The position numbers and the translations under genes were made by a program. A stretch of 64,000 nt of DNA from Pollenia angustigena (taxonomy: Eukaryota; Arthropoda; Insecta; Diptera; Polleniidae): the NCBI GenBank assembly GCA_930367215.1, contig OV884058.1:108957802-109021801 (forward strand), in the 5' to 3' direction. This document shows positions 1-10,428 of this stretch, piece by piece (position 1 is the first letter of the stretch; each line of letters opens with the position of its first letter). The notes beneath the pieces were generated by a model that was given only the letters and a program-made list of their open reading frames with translations, ran no database searches and had not been told where the DNA came from.

Positions 1-697
1 ACATATTTCCTCTAAGGCCTCTAATAAAGGTGTCTAAGGCTTTATCTCGATATGTTTGTGTCAGTAAATCGAGTGCCTCTCTTCCTATATCCATGCAGGA
101 TAATTTGTTCATGATCAAGGAAAGGTGAGAATATACCTGTTGGTAAAATTCCTGAATCTTATTGTTGCCTTGCACTAGAGTACTCATTTGGTACTCCAAT
201 GTTGTAAGGTCTCTTTTGTCTGCGTAATGTAACGCAAGACATTTTGTAATGCTTTCCCAGTTTAGGGGTGTATTATAAGATTCTAGCGCAGCGTCTGCGC
301 TACCCACAATCTTGTTTCTGATAGTGGTTAAAATGGCGTAATATTTGGGCGTTCCTTTCATGTTTTCATAAATTGTAAGTATCCTGTCCACGCTCTTTTT
401 CCAAGAACTAAAATCGGAAGGGTTTCCAGAGAACTCCCTTAAGCTCCGGACAACGTCGGGGACTTTGTCCAAGTCTGTCAAATTTTTCCTGAATCTTTCT
501 TCTATCACTTGGTCTTCACCACCTATATTCATATTTGGATCTAAAAATCGCCTGAATGCCAATTCGCACTGATGTGCGCAGATTCTAGCTATTCTATCGT
601 CCTCATTTTCCCTATTTCCCTCAACTATGGGTACCGCGTTTGGAAGGTTTGCGTTGTTAAGGACTGCAGGCCTGATCAAATTGCTTGGATTTGACAT
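1..697 (-). CDS. gag: Ty3/gypsy-type Gag polyprotein, N-terminal 232 residues (continues off the left edge)
   Basis: An uninterrupted minus-strand frame runs from an ATG at 697 to the window edge. It begins MSNPSNLIRPAV and has no stop in 232 codons. The composition is that of a retrotransposon Gag: an acidic, Arg-rich N-terminus (about residues 25-45), then a helical capsid-like stretch with a Trp-containing SGNPSDFSSWKKSVDRI segment (about 90-107) and a QGNNKIQEFYQQVY segment (about 175-188). In Ty3/gypsy elements Gag packages the element RNA. The assignment is supported by the leader, the tRNA-Lys-type primer-binding site and LTR-like sequence upstream on the same strand. Pol, and any Env, would lie outside the window. 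I infer an errantivirus/gypsy-group element; the exact family is not recognised. Confidence 0.8.
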   Translation of the reverse strand, partial: MSNPSNLIRPAVLNNANLPNAVPIVEGNRENEDDRIARICAHQCELAFRRFLDPNMNIGGEDQVIEERFRKNLTDLDKVPDVVRSLREFSGNPSDFSSWKKSVDRILTIYENMKGTPKYYAILTTIRNKIVGSADAALESYNTPLNWESITKCLALHYADKRDLTTLEYQMSTLVQGNNKIQEFYQQVYSHLSLIMNKLSCMDIGREALDLLTQTYRDKALDTFIRGLRGNM

Positions 698-1426
698 GAT
701 TCCTTAAAAGTAAATCTTTGTTTCTATTGAAAAAATGTCTATTTTCACACCAGTTTTATTTATTATAGTTATGTATTTCTTTTTCTTTTCACTATCGTTC
801 TCTAAGGATCACAATAATAATTCTCATCAATAACGTTCACTTTCTAATGAGGTAAAATAATTTTTGTAGGATTTTCTGATTAATTTATCTATAGTTTTCG
901 AACAATTAAATTTTTGTTAAAGGTGTTTAATTAACTTGTTTAGAGTTTCCCGAAATAAATATTGATTGCTTTAAGAGCCTCAAATAATTCACTGCTTTTT
1001 TTTTTTTTTTTTTAAATTTTAAATATTTTGATTAATAAATTTTTATTGCATTTAAAGCTTTAAGTAATTCACTTTTAAATTTTTCAATTCTATTTTCTAA
1101 GTTTTTCACTTCTTATAAAAATAAAAATATCTTACATGACTAATCTTACAATCATCCTTGTGAAGTTGGTAGAAGGTAGTTTGTCCTTTTCTTGAATATA
1201 CTGGGGTTACCGTACTACACTGAGTTCCTCACTCCAAACGTCCTTATTTGGCAGATGGTTATATTTATTACAGCCTGTGGGGTGTTGATTTTTAAAACTT
1301 CTTCTGCAGCCTATAGGGTGTCTTTGAGATGAAGCTTTTTTGTTTTACAGCCTGTGGGGTGTTTTTGTTGTTGGAGTCTCCTTCTGTTACAGCCTATGGG
1401 GTGTTTACTTAGATGGAGATCCTTTA
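698..1426 (-). other. Untranslated leader of the gypsy-type element
   Basis: This AT-rich stretch lies between the primer-binding site and the gag start and has no long frame. It contains the four-copy repeat described separately (1271-1403). The same leader interval carries the Su(Hw) insulator array in Drosophila gypsy, so the position of the repeat is notable. The rest is oligo-T and AT-rich filler. Confidence 0.6.
1271..1403 (-). repeat. Four spaced copies of a 14 bp motif in the gypsy-type leader
   Basis: The plus-strand motif CAGCCTRTRGGGTG occurs at 1271-1284, 1307-1320, 1348-1361 and 1390-1403. Start-to-start spacings are 36, 41 and 42 bp, and the sequence between copies differs. A fixed motif with drifting spacers suggests a bound site rather than simple tandem slippage. 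Read with the element (minus strand) the motif is CACCCYAYAGGCTG. Function is unknown. Confidence 0.75.
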
Positions 1427-1439
1427 ACGTTGGGCGCCA
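1427..1439 (-). other. Primer-binding site, tRNA-Lys type
   Basis: The reverse complement reads TGGCGCCCAACGT, the classic primer-binding site complementary to the 3' end of tRNA-Lys, used by gypsy and several retroviruses. It starts immediately after the LTR end at 1440 and marks where minus-strand DNA synthesis begins. Confidence 0.85.
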
Positions 1440-1923
1440 ATTATAACTTTGGAAGTTATTTTTGTAAAAAAAAAACAATTTTTTAATTCACTTTTTAAAA
1501 GAAACCACTTTATTGATTCATTATTAAATTTAAACTAAACTTAAGAATTTTATTTTTAATCATACAATAACTTAAAACTAAATATTATTTGCATGGTAAT
1601 CAAAATGACACGCTGTTGTTATTTTGCAATATTGATTATTCGGAATTCTATTGACACGCGCTGTTGTTGTTTGGGCAATACTGCTTACTTGAGAGTTTAT
1701 TTACCTGTCTGCGTTTATGTCAGCAATCTAATTATTGTGAAACATTTTTGTAATAGGGGCATTCAACGTTTCTTGCGTTAACATGTATCTCAATTAAAAA
1801 ATTTGTGATATTAACTAAAAAATTAATTAAATTGCACCAGTAAAATAATTAATCGTATTAATTAAACGCTAAATTCACTTAATTAAACGTTTAATTGACC
1901 TGATTAAATTTTTAATTAAAACT
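1440..1923 (-). repeat. Probable 5' LTR of the gypsy-type element
   Basis: The inner boundary is fixed by the primer-binding site. The outer boundary is uncertain: an AGTT start on the minus strand at 1923 gives 484 bp, close to the usual gypsy LTR length, but a second candidate lies near 2168. The interval holds a direct repeat (about 1606-1635 and 1651-1682, 45 bp apart) and many TTAATT runs. The second LTR is outside the window, so the edge cannot be confirmed by comparison. Confidence 0.45.
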
Positions 1924-4560
1924 GATTTTATTTTTAAGTAATGCTTTAATTGATGAACAATTTTATAAAATGTTTCCTGTGTATGTTTTCAATTTCCAGA
2001 ACATGGCTGATAACTTATATATATTTTTATGATCCCTTTTTAATTTATTTTCTTTAAAAACTTCTCTCTAAAGGTTTGGCAAATTTTTTGTAACGATTAC
2101 TATTTTGCGCCAAAGAACCGACATTTGTTTTAATAGGCTCAACTGTTGCCAACAGTTTTGTAGCTGTTGAACTTAACAGCTACGTCTTATGAACGTGCCC
2201 AGTAGAGCGTACCGCATTATAAGGAACAAAAGACCCTCTTATATAAAGTATTTTTGCAAGGAGGTTTGAAATTTTTTATTTTTTTTTTTTTTGCCGTACT
2301 TCTTAGGAATTTACAGTCCATTGACCTCAAGTATCTCGATCTATTATTTATCCATCAGATCTCTGTTCGTACCACTCTTATGTACCGCCCTAATATCAGA
2401 AAATTAAAGCTCGCAAGAAACTATTAAGCTTTTTTAAAGGAAGTAATTCGATTATTTTAGCAGAAACATTTTTAAATTTAATAAGAAAATTAAAGCTCGC
2501 AAAATATCATTTTAGTTTTGCTAAGGAAGTATTTCTATAATTCCTGCAGAACAGTCGGCAGTCTGGGATTTTATCAGAGACGGTGCAAGCCACAAATGAT
2601 TAAAATCTGTCACAAAAGATGAAAATTTTTAAGTGAACTTAAGAATTTGATAAACGCTATATTCGTATGGGAGCTCCCCTAAGGGGTGGTGATAAAGGGC
2701 AAGTATGTTTTAAGAAAATAATGGAGGTCGGTCATATATATTCTATCCTCCTAGTGGCGACTCCTATGCAGTTATGAGACTTTTTCTGAGCACTACAGAG
2801 AAAAAGCACATAATCAAGCGCTTTTATTAGAGAGCTTTTATAAAGCAGTAAATGATAACGAATAAAACATACAAAAAAGCTGCTATTTTAGTGCTGACAA
2901 CGAAGATGGTTTCACAGAAAAAATTATTGGCAGTTTTTTTCAATTAATAGTGATTTTTGAATTTTAAAATAATTTTGATTACGTTCTTAATTGATTGAAT
3001 TAAAAAAAAATATTTTTTTTCAATTAAAATTTTAGTTGATTTTAAGATTAATTTTAATTATAAGTTTAATCGAATCAATCAACTCGGTTGTTTGAATTGA
3101 ACACTTTGTTGCTTTCTCCTTGTTGCTTTCCTCCCTCATCAACAGTTTGCGAAAAATGTTACAAGTGCAACCAACATCTTTATAAATTTATTGTCTTTGC
3201 ACTTACATTGTACATACACACATGTTTTTGTCATCAAAAAGAACAGTAAGCGTCGCGTGCAAAAAATAACTATCAACAAGTAAAAAATGAACTGAAATTT
3301 GTTATAGACGAATTACAATTATGACCACCAACAATGTCAATAATGAGCCTACAAACATATGTAATTATGCGTAAAATAAAAAATCGCCTTGTGGCTGACC
3401 ACAGTATTGACGGTGGTTATGGTCGCAATCGAAATTTGGTGTTTATTTTCTTTGTTTGTTAATTCTTGAATTATTTTTGGCGTCATTTCATGTTGTGCGT
3501 TTAAAGTGAATAGGTGAAAAAAAGTACAGCCAAATTACACAACAAAAACAGTTTTTTGTTTTCAATCTTGAATACCCTGAAGAATCAGAGTTATTCTACA
3601 ATTTTAAACAAAGTTGTATGTATGAAATTCCTCTGTCAAAAAATCTTCCAAAATTTGTACAATTAAGCATAAGCTATTACAATTAAACAAATAAAACAAG
3701 TTATTTTTAAACCATATTTAAATAAAACATATATTTTAAATATTATTATTTTGCTTCATTTAACCATCAACTGAATTGATTTAACAAACTTATTCAATTA
3801 ACAATTTGGTTGATTGAATAATTTGCGAAATTGAATTTAGAGTGTATTTCAAATACACTGTTTAATTTATTCAATTAAAAATTTAATCGATTTAATGCAA
3901 AAATTCAATCACTGTTTTAATCAAGACAATTATTAAAATAATTAATTTTTTGTATTGTAATCAATTACTTTAGTAATTCATACAATTAAAATGTTGATTT
4001 TTTTAAATTAATTTGTTAATTCATTCAATTAAAATATTGTTTAATATTAATAATTTTTTCAATTATTTTTGTAATTAAAATGTAAAAACTTTTTAATTGG
4101 AAAAAAAATCCTTGTTTTGCAATTTTTGCAAATTTATGTAATTGGTATAATCATTTCGGTGATAGGTGCAAAATTAAACAATTTTTTTCTTGTTTCAATT
4201 ATTTTGGTGATCAAACCCGTTTTTTACTTTTTTCTGTGTTTAAAGCGAAAAAAATAAACATATGCGAAAATGATTGAAAAAAGGCATTTAAACAAGTAAA
4301 AGTAAAAAACATTAATGAATATCTTAATATAGTTAGCCCTTAAAAAAGCACTTTATGAGCGCTTTGTTTGAATGTTAAAAAAGCGCTTATTGTCAGCAAA
4401 AAATAGTCCTCGAAACCGGGAACACCCCATACAAAAATCAGGCATCCCATCAGCAGGTTTGAAGCGATTTGAGGTATGAATTCATACAAAAAACCTGCTC
4501 CTTTTGGAGCACATTTTTTACTGGGATATGTCTATATTTCTTAACGGTGGCCCTTTAAGA
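1924..4560. other. AT-rich stretch without recognisable genes
   Basis: No supported coding frame. A diverged direct repeat is visible at about 2398-2469 and 2482-2551, sharing AGAAAATTAAAGCTCGCAA. The intervals 2941-3080 and 3760-4090 are low-complexity runs of CAATTAAAATTT-like words. A short inverted pair around GCAGGTTT/AAACCTGC lies at 4453-4496. Nothing else could be identified. Confidence 0.6.
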
Positions 4561-4607
4561 AATGGAAATAGCGGGTATGTATGTTAGAAATAAATGATGG
4601 AGATGAA

Positions 4608-4930
4608 AAATAAAGTGGGGTTGGTTATACATTTTACCCATCTAGGAGCATCCTACGCGCTGCATGGGCCAAATTTAAGAATTTTATAAGCCACAATATT
4701 TGGATGGTACAGCGCGCAGGATGCTCCTAAATGGGGCAAATGTATGACCAACCCCACTTTATTATTTATTGCCGAATTTCGGTATTTTAGTCATTTCAAT
4801 AAACTGAACCGTTTTTGAGTTACGCGAATATATGATGTGCAACCTCTTACATTGTCGAAATAACGGTATATCTTGAAAACAAGAGCTAACCTAAAAAAAC
4901 GGTTAGCACCACTGGATTCAGTGTCCCAAA
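4608..4930. repeat. Dispersed repeat, copy 1 (left part), with internal inverted duplication
   Basis: 4770-4930 matches the reverse complement of about 48130-48300 (shared words around ACGGTATATC, AGCACCACTG and ACCGAAATTCGGC). 4613-4672 and 4710-4765 form a roughly 50 bp inverted pair around CATCCTACGCGCTG and CAACCCCACTTTAT. Copy 2 at 48 kb has only one such arm. The repeat is interrupted at 4931 by a hAT-type insertion and resumes at 7822. Confidence 0.75.
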
Positions 4931-5295
4931 CATGGCTGACAGATAAATTTATGAGAAAATCGTCAGTTTCCTGAGAAAAAATAAAAAAATCGTCTTTATC
5001 GTTTCGAAAAATCGTCAAAAAATCGGACAACTTAAAATGTAGTTGTTTTTAAACAAATTTTGTTCGGATTTTATAAAAAAAAAAACATTCAAACAAAAAC
5101 ATAATTACTTCATGTAAAGGTACGTTCAGACTGATGAAATATTTGATAGCAAACATCAAATATTTCACTAACGTAGTCTGAACACAAAATATTTTTGAGT
5201 GTCAAATAAAATAACAGCTGATTTTGAGCGAATAAAAGTATTTGCCGGCAAACAAATATTTGTCCAATGTGAACATAGTGTGAACACAAAAAATT

Positions 5296-5436
5296 AAGGG
5301 GGTAATTTTGTTGTTCACTTCACCTTGCGTTGAGAAAATTTTCATATAAAATTTTTTTAAATTTTGAAAATTCAAAAAATTTTATATGAAAATTTTCTCA
5401 ACGCAAGGTGAAGTGAACAACAAAATTACCCCCTAA
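5296..5436. mobile_element. Palindromic MITE (about 140 bp)
   Basis: Nearly perfect hairpin: the arm GGGGGTAATTTTGTTG...GCGTTGAGAAAATTTTC is mirrored at the right end. Flanks are TTAA-like on the left and TAAA on the right. A diverged relative is at about 21259-21382, sharing the CACTTCACCT and CAAGGTGAAGTG words. Confidence 0.8.
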
Positions 5437-5529
5437 ATATTTTAGTAGTTTTTGAGCAAACATTTATTTGATATTACAAAAAAATTGTAAGAGCAAACAA
5501 CGACAAATAATTTAAGCCATGTTACCTAT

Positions 5530-6255
5530 GAAATCATTTTTTCTTGTAAGTTTTCGGATTCTTTACAGTTTTAAAGATTTTTTTATAATTATTAGACTTT
5601 CCTATCATGCTGCTATTGCCAAATTTTTGCGAATCTCTGCTAATTTAGCATTTTTTATAGAATTTTTCCCATTCCTTATAGTTTTAGGCACTTTTAATAA
5701 ATTTTATCGTTTTTAAAATTGTTCGCGAATTTTCGCTATTTTTGCAATTTTTTTTTTTTTTTTTGTTGTCCCCGACATTTTGTATTTTTTAACCGATTAA
5801 GCGATTTCAAAAAAATTTTCCAAGTTTGCAATTTTTCGCGAATTTTAGCCATGTTTATGATAGAAGCGATTTCTTTCTGTGATTCTTTGCAGATTTAACG
5901 ATTTTTAATAACTATTAAGCTTTGCTATCATGTCGCTATTAGCAAATTTTTGCAAATTTCCGCTAATTTCGCAATTTTTGCCATTCCTTATACTTTTAGG
6001 GATTTTAAATCAATTTTATGGTTTCTTTGAAATTTTAAAAATTTTCGCTTATTTTGCAAAAAAAAATTTTTGTTGTTGCTATTTTCCGAAAATTTGTTTT
6101 TTTTTAAACGATTTCAAATAAATTTTAGGGTTCTCGCGAAGAAGCGATTTTTCCCTGTCAATCTTTACAGCTCTAACGATTTTGAATAACTATTAGGCTT
6201 TGCTATAATACCGCTATTAGCAAATTTCCGCTAATTTGGCAATTTTTACTATTTG
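5530..6255 (+). repeat. Three diverged tandem units of about 280-320 bp
   Basis: The word CTATCATGCTGCTATTGCC (near 5600) recurs as CTATCATGTCGCTATTAGC (near 5923) and CTATAATACCGCTATTAGC (near 6205), each preceded by a TCTTTACAG-like word and followed by a CGCTAATTT-like word. Short open frames here are chance frames in T-rich DNA. Confidence 0.65.
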
Positions 6256-6714
6256 TGAAATATACTTTAATTTTTGAACACTTTCATTAAATAATTATTT
6301 GATGCAAATATTTGTCTAAGTCTGAACGCATGGCAAACATGATTTCATTTATTTTATTTGACACTATTTGCCAACTGTTTTAACAAACAAAAATTGTCAA
6401 ATATTTGAGCTTAGTGTGAACATTACACAAAATATTTCTTCGTTTCACACAGTTTGAAGCAAATATCAGAACAAATATTTTTTTCAAATATTTCATTAGT
6501 CTGAACGTACCTTAAGTCGTACTCATGAAGAGCGTCTTTGATCGTCGATGACCGCATTTTTTAATCGTAGAAGATTTCTCACACGGGAAAAACTGTACCA
6601 CGAGTGAGATTCTGCCATAGCACAGACAGTGAAATACGCTTCTTCAATCGTTGTAGGAATCGTTGAAGAGGTGGGTAAAGATAAAACTGCGCCACAAATT
6701 TCCAGCAAAGTCGT

Positions 6715-7079
6715 GACCAAATTAATCCGACACCTAATCTTGATGTAAAATTGTCCGCTGAATCCGAATATGAAAAAAGAGCAAAATTGCAAAAAATCAT
6801 CAAATTTATAATGAAGTTTGAAAGTTTGTCCACTAAAGCTCTGCCATTTATTGACTCATCTTCACAAGCGACCCATGGTTATTTTTAGAAATTTTATAGC
6901 CTTCCACGAAAAAGAAAGAAATACATAAACTTTAAAGATATTTGCATTTCAGTCACATCATCTTTTTTAAAAACACAAATAACGGTTATTTTGGAATAGC
7001 TCAAAAACTGTTCTACTTTTGACAAATCTGATTCAGCGGACAATTTTACATAAAGATTAGGTGTCAGATTCATTTGGTC
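6715..7079. mobile_element. MITE with ~52 bp terminal inverted repeats
   Basis: 6715-6766 (GACCAAATTAATCCGACACC...) pairs with 7028-7079 with only a few mismatches. The interior (from about GAGCAAAATTGCAAAA, 6778) through the right arm is found again at 17921-18222, which shows a dispersed family. Confidence 0.75.
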
Positions 7080-7821
7080 AAAAAACTGTCAAGTAGTGAA
7101 ATCTAGCTAGACTCGTATGTCAAGAATCGTATGATACTCATGTAGATATTCTCTTACAACTCGTGAAATGCTTGCCGTATAATTGTTGAAAATATGATTT
7201 ATACAGAGAGCCGTAAAATGTTCATTCGACGATGGTTTGACGAATGATAAACAAAGCGTAACATTGTTGTTCTTCTACTCTGAAAATAATCAAAGATTTT
7301 CTTAAGACTTGCATATTACGGCCGTAGCTTAACAAAAGCGGCACGAGTTTTCTAGTTTTTGAATAGAGCGACCTGAACGCTTTGCAATTGGAAAACCCGA
7401 TTTTGACAGCTCGTTTAGTAGTGAAGTTTGCCGCTATTGTTAATTAATAATGGCAATTTAGCTATTTTTGGTCAATGTAGCGTTTTTATTTCTATTTTTA
7501 TTTATAATTTGTGGGTTGTATTAAACAAGAAAGCTATCACTACTGTTCGTGACACAACCTTGACGCTCTCTCTTTGGTATGGCATATCAGCGTAAAAGCT
7601 AAGCGAAAGAAAACGTTCCGCCTTCCGCTCTTATTAAGGTACGGCTGTAAAACATTCCAAGATTAAAAAACGAAATTGTCAGAAAATGTAATGTTTTATT
7701 CAGACTTTGGAGACTGAAAAAATCCTCACTTTTTAGACAAAAATCAGCAAATCGGCACTTTGCTAATTTCGGTACAAAAAATCGTCAAAATGACGATAAA
7801 TCGTCAAATGTGGCAGCCCTG

Positions 7822-9880
7822 GTCCCCAATTAAGACTGGTACTCTGTTCAACATTTCCCGTGAAATGCTGTCAAAACGCATATGAAAAAAACTTGTGCGG
7901 AATATCTATGAAATAATGTTGATAGAGTTGTACTCTGTTCATTTTGTGAAAAAGTTCCGAAATGTGTCTGGCAACATTTTTTTACAACTGCGAAATAGTT
8001 TAAGCTGCACTTATTTCGCGTGGAATTTTTAATCTTTATTAAATCTATCTTCTTTTTGCCTTTCAATTGTTAGTACGGATCGATTTTCTTTTTAAAATGC
8101 CGGGGCGTCTATATAAAATTCTAAAAAAATTTTAAATTGTGGTTATGAACTTTTGCAACTTTTTCCAACTTTTTGCCCCTTTTTTGTAAGTGAAATGCTT
8201 TTTTTACACTGCATAACTCCACATATTTTCCCTTAAAAATGTCAATTTTGTTTTGTGATTATTTTGTATCCAGACATTTTCAACTACTGAACTGTATTGT
8301 GTATGCCTTGTTTTGTATCGTGTTTATTGAATTTCTATGCCAATCTAGGATTATCCGCATTATTATTTAACGCGTTTTAAGACCAACTTTATTATAAATG
8401 ACACAGTCTTTTACCAAAATTGTATTAAAGCATATTTTTAACGAATTATTTTTCAGCTATTTATATCGTTTAAATTGTTAATTTCTTTTTGTTTTGTGTT
8501 TTTTGATTAACTATCGCCTTACCAAAGATTTTTAAAATCAAAAGTCTTTTGAAAAATTGAACAATTTTATTGCAAGTGTATGAGCAGCTTTAAAAACGAC
8601 TTTTTGTGCGACTTTTTCAAATTTCTCAACGGTAGCCCTGATTGACATTATCAACATTCTGCGTATGTATACATATACATATTTATTTATGTACATTAAT
8701 AAAAAAAAAAACTTCCCCAGGCCATTAACTAGAAATGTAGGAAAACAAATCAACATAATTTGGAAAATATTTGAATAAGAGATAAACGTAGAAAGAAGAA
8801 CATAACACTCGTTAACTCGTCGACGTGTGTCGTGCGTTTCAAAACTTAAGCGCATGAAAAATGGCAAGTTACACAACGTTAAAAAGGCCATTCCTGTCTG
8901 CGGTTTCTTTTTTTTTTTGTTTACTTATTTGAACTTTGAAAACGGATTCGAAAGTATATCAAGATTTTATTATTTTATTGAATTTATTATTTTTATATAA
9001 ATATTGTATGTTTTTTAAGCTCTTCAATAAGTTTTTCTTTCATGATTCACAATTTTGTTTAATTATTCTTTTTATTGTCAGCTGATAACTTGTCAAAAAT
9101 ACACAGGGCGTTAAAAAGTTCAAAGTTAACAAACTTTCTGGCGCAGACGCGTCAAAATATTTTGCATGTAGCTTGATCTGTGAAAATACACTAGTTTAAC
9201 TTTTTTTGACAGCAGTCAACAGAAGGAGAGAAGTCTCTCACGGGTGTTATGCATGTTGTGAATTACAAATTAAAATTGTTCAAAACATTATATTCCAGAT
9301 AATTCTTAATATACTCTGAAGATTTTTCGAAAATCGGAAAACATTAAGCATAAAATTATGAAGATAAAATTGAAAATTTTTACATATTTGAAATTTATCA
9401 AGGAAAGATAGCGAAATATTGTATATTTCTGTGACAATTTTTATACAACTGTAGAAAAATATACCCTAAAATCATACAAAGAATAAACAGTGCAAAAATT
9501 AAGATTAACCCTTAAATGCACCTGGAGTCAAAATCACCCTAAATTTTTTTAACTTGAAAAGTCTGTCAGTTTGATGTATGTTGATTTCGATAATTTCAGA
9601 GTTTCACACTAGTCCACAAATATTTTAAAAAGAGGGCATACACAAAACATTTTTTGGCATTGAAGCAGCCATGTGTAAAAATAGGCCGTTACAACCAACT
9701 CAAATTTCGTGAAAAATAAAAAAAAAAACACAAACCACGTTGTCTGTTTTGTGAATCTTTGTACATGTTATTTACTTAATTAATTATTATTTACTTGCGT
9801 TGTGTCGAACAAAAAATAAAATTGTGGCAACGCTGTTTCATATTTTGTGTTTTTCTAAAAAAATAATTTTATAAAGTTCT
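7822..9880. other. Non-coding stretch; only the first bases assigned
   Basis: 7822-7832 continues the dispersed repeat after the hAT-type insertion; a possible further match (GTGAAATGC) follows after about 30 bp. The remainder is AT-rich with no element ends I can pair. The longest frame (8538-8891, minus, 117 codons) resembles no protein I know and is probably chance. Confidence 0.5.
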
Positions 9881-9889
9881 AACAATTCT

Positions 9890-10230
9890 CGTATTCTTTT
9901 TAAACAAATATATCTGTATAAATAACACGGAATATTCTTTCAGATTACGGCGGTCTTGATCTCTCAGATGAAACGGTTGTTCACAACCCTTTAATTGTGA
10001 AATTTAATCAGAGTTTATAATTGCAGATAATTTGTGGCTCAAAAAAGTTTCAGTGGTGGAAGACCCCACAGTGAAGATAAAAAAATACACCCGTTCAAAT
10101 TTCAAACTTTGGCAGGCGGCGTGTATAAATTACAAAGTTTAAGGGAAGATTGAAAAATTGTGATCGCTTTTTTTGCTGTTGTTTGTTTGTAGGTCGCAAC
10201 TTTAAAAAAAAAGAAAACAAAAGAGTCACA
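9890..10230 (+). repeat. Dispersed A+B module, copy 1
   Basis: Module A has TATAAATA and then ACGGCGGTCTTGATCTCTC (9956) and GGTTGTTCACAACCCTTTAA. Module B follows about 130 bp later with TTTGGCAGGCGGCGTGTATAA (about 10107-10127) and GTGATCGCTTTTTTTG. The same order occurs at 16660-16990 and 36740-37020. Two TATA-like boxes and strict conservation of short blocks suggest promoter sequence of a retroelement family. The minus frame across it is chance. Confidence 0.65.
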
Positions 10231-10428
10231 CGGATTTTGAATTGAAAAAAAAAATAATTTTTGCCACTTTTTTAAAAAATGCAATATTTATTGCAATTAA
10301 AATTTTTTTAAATTTTCTTTTTGACAATTTTGCTTCAAACGTTTTTGTTACAAAATTACTATGGGACAAAAAGTAAAAAACTTCTAATATAATTAGCAAA
10401 AACATCTAAATTTGTATTTTCAATAAAA

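Larger units (their letters stand above)
5117..6513. mobile_element. Inverted-repeat DNA element, 1.4 kb, nested in the hAT-type element
   Basis: 5117-5146 and 6484-6513 are inverted copies with one mismatch in 30 bases, beginning AAGGTACGTTCAGACT. Nested inverted words (TAGTCTGAACACAAAAT) continue inward. No clear target duplication. The interior carries a palindrome (5296-5436) and three diverged tandem units. Confidence 0.75.
4931..7821. mobile_element. Non-autonomous hAT-type element (2.9 kb) with nested elements
   Basis: The ends are CATGGCTGACA and, reversed, CAGGGCTGCCA (9 of 11 bases match). They are flanked by GTCCCAAA (4923-4930) and GTCCCCAA (7822-7829), an 8 bp target duplication with one change. 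The related repeat at 48.1 kb reads GTCCCCAATTA without the insert, i.e. a paralogous empty site. The 8 bp duplication and CA(G) TIRs are hAT hallmarks. No transposase frame remains; the inside holds the elements at 5117-6513 and 6715-7079. Confidence 0.8.

Noticed and set aside
1271..1403. CRISPR-like array
   Set aside because: Short spaced repeats, but the motif is 14 bp, spacers are uneven and the context is a retroelement leader of an animal genome.
8538..8891. 117-codon minus-strand frame
   Set aside because: No motif, no neighbour, composition as expected from AT-rich DNA; not credible as a gene.
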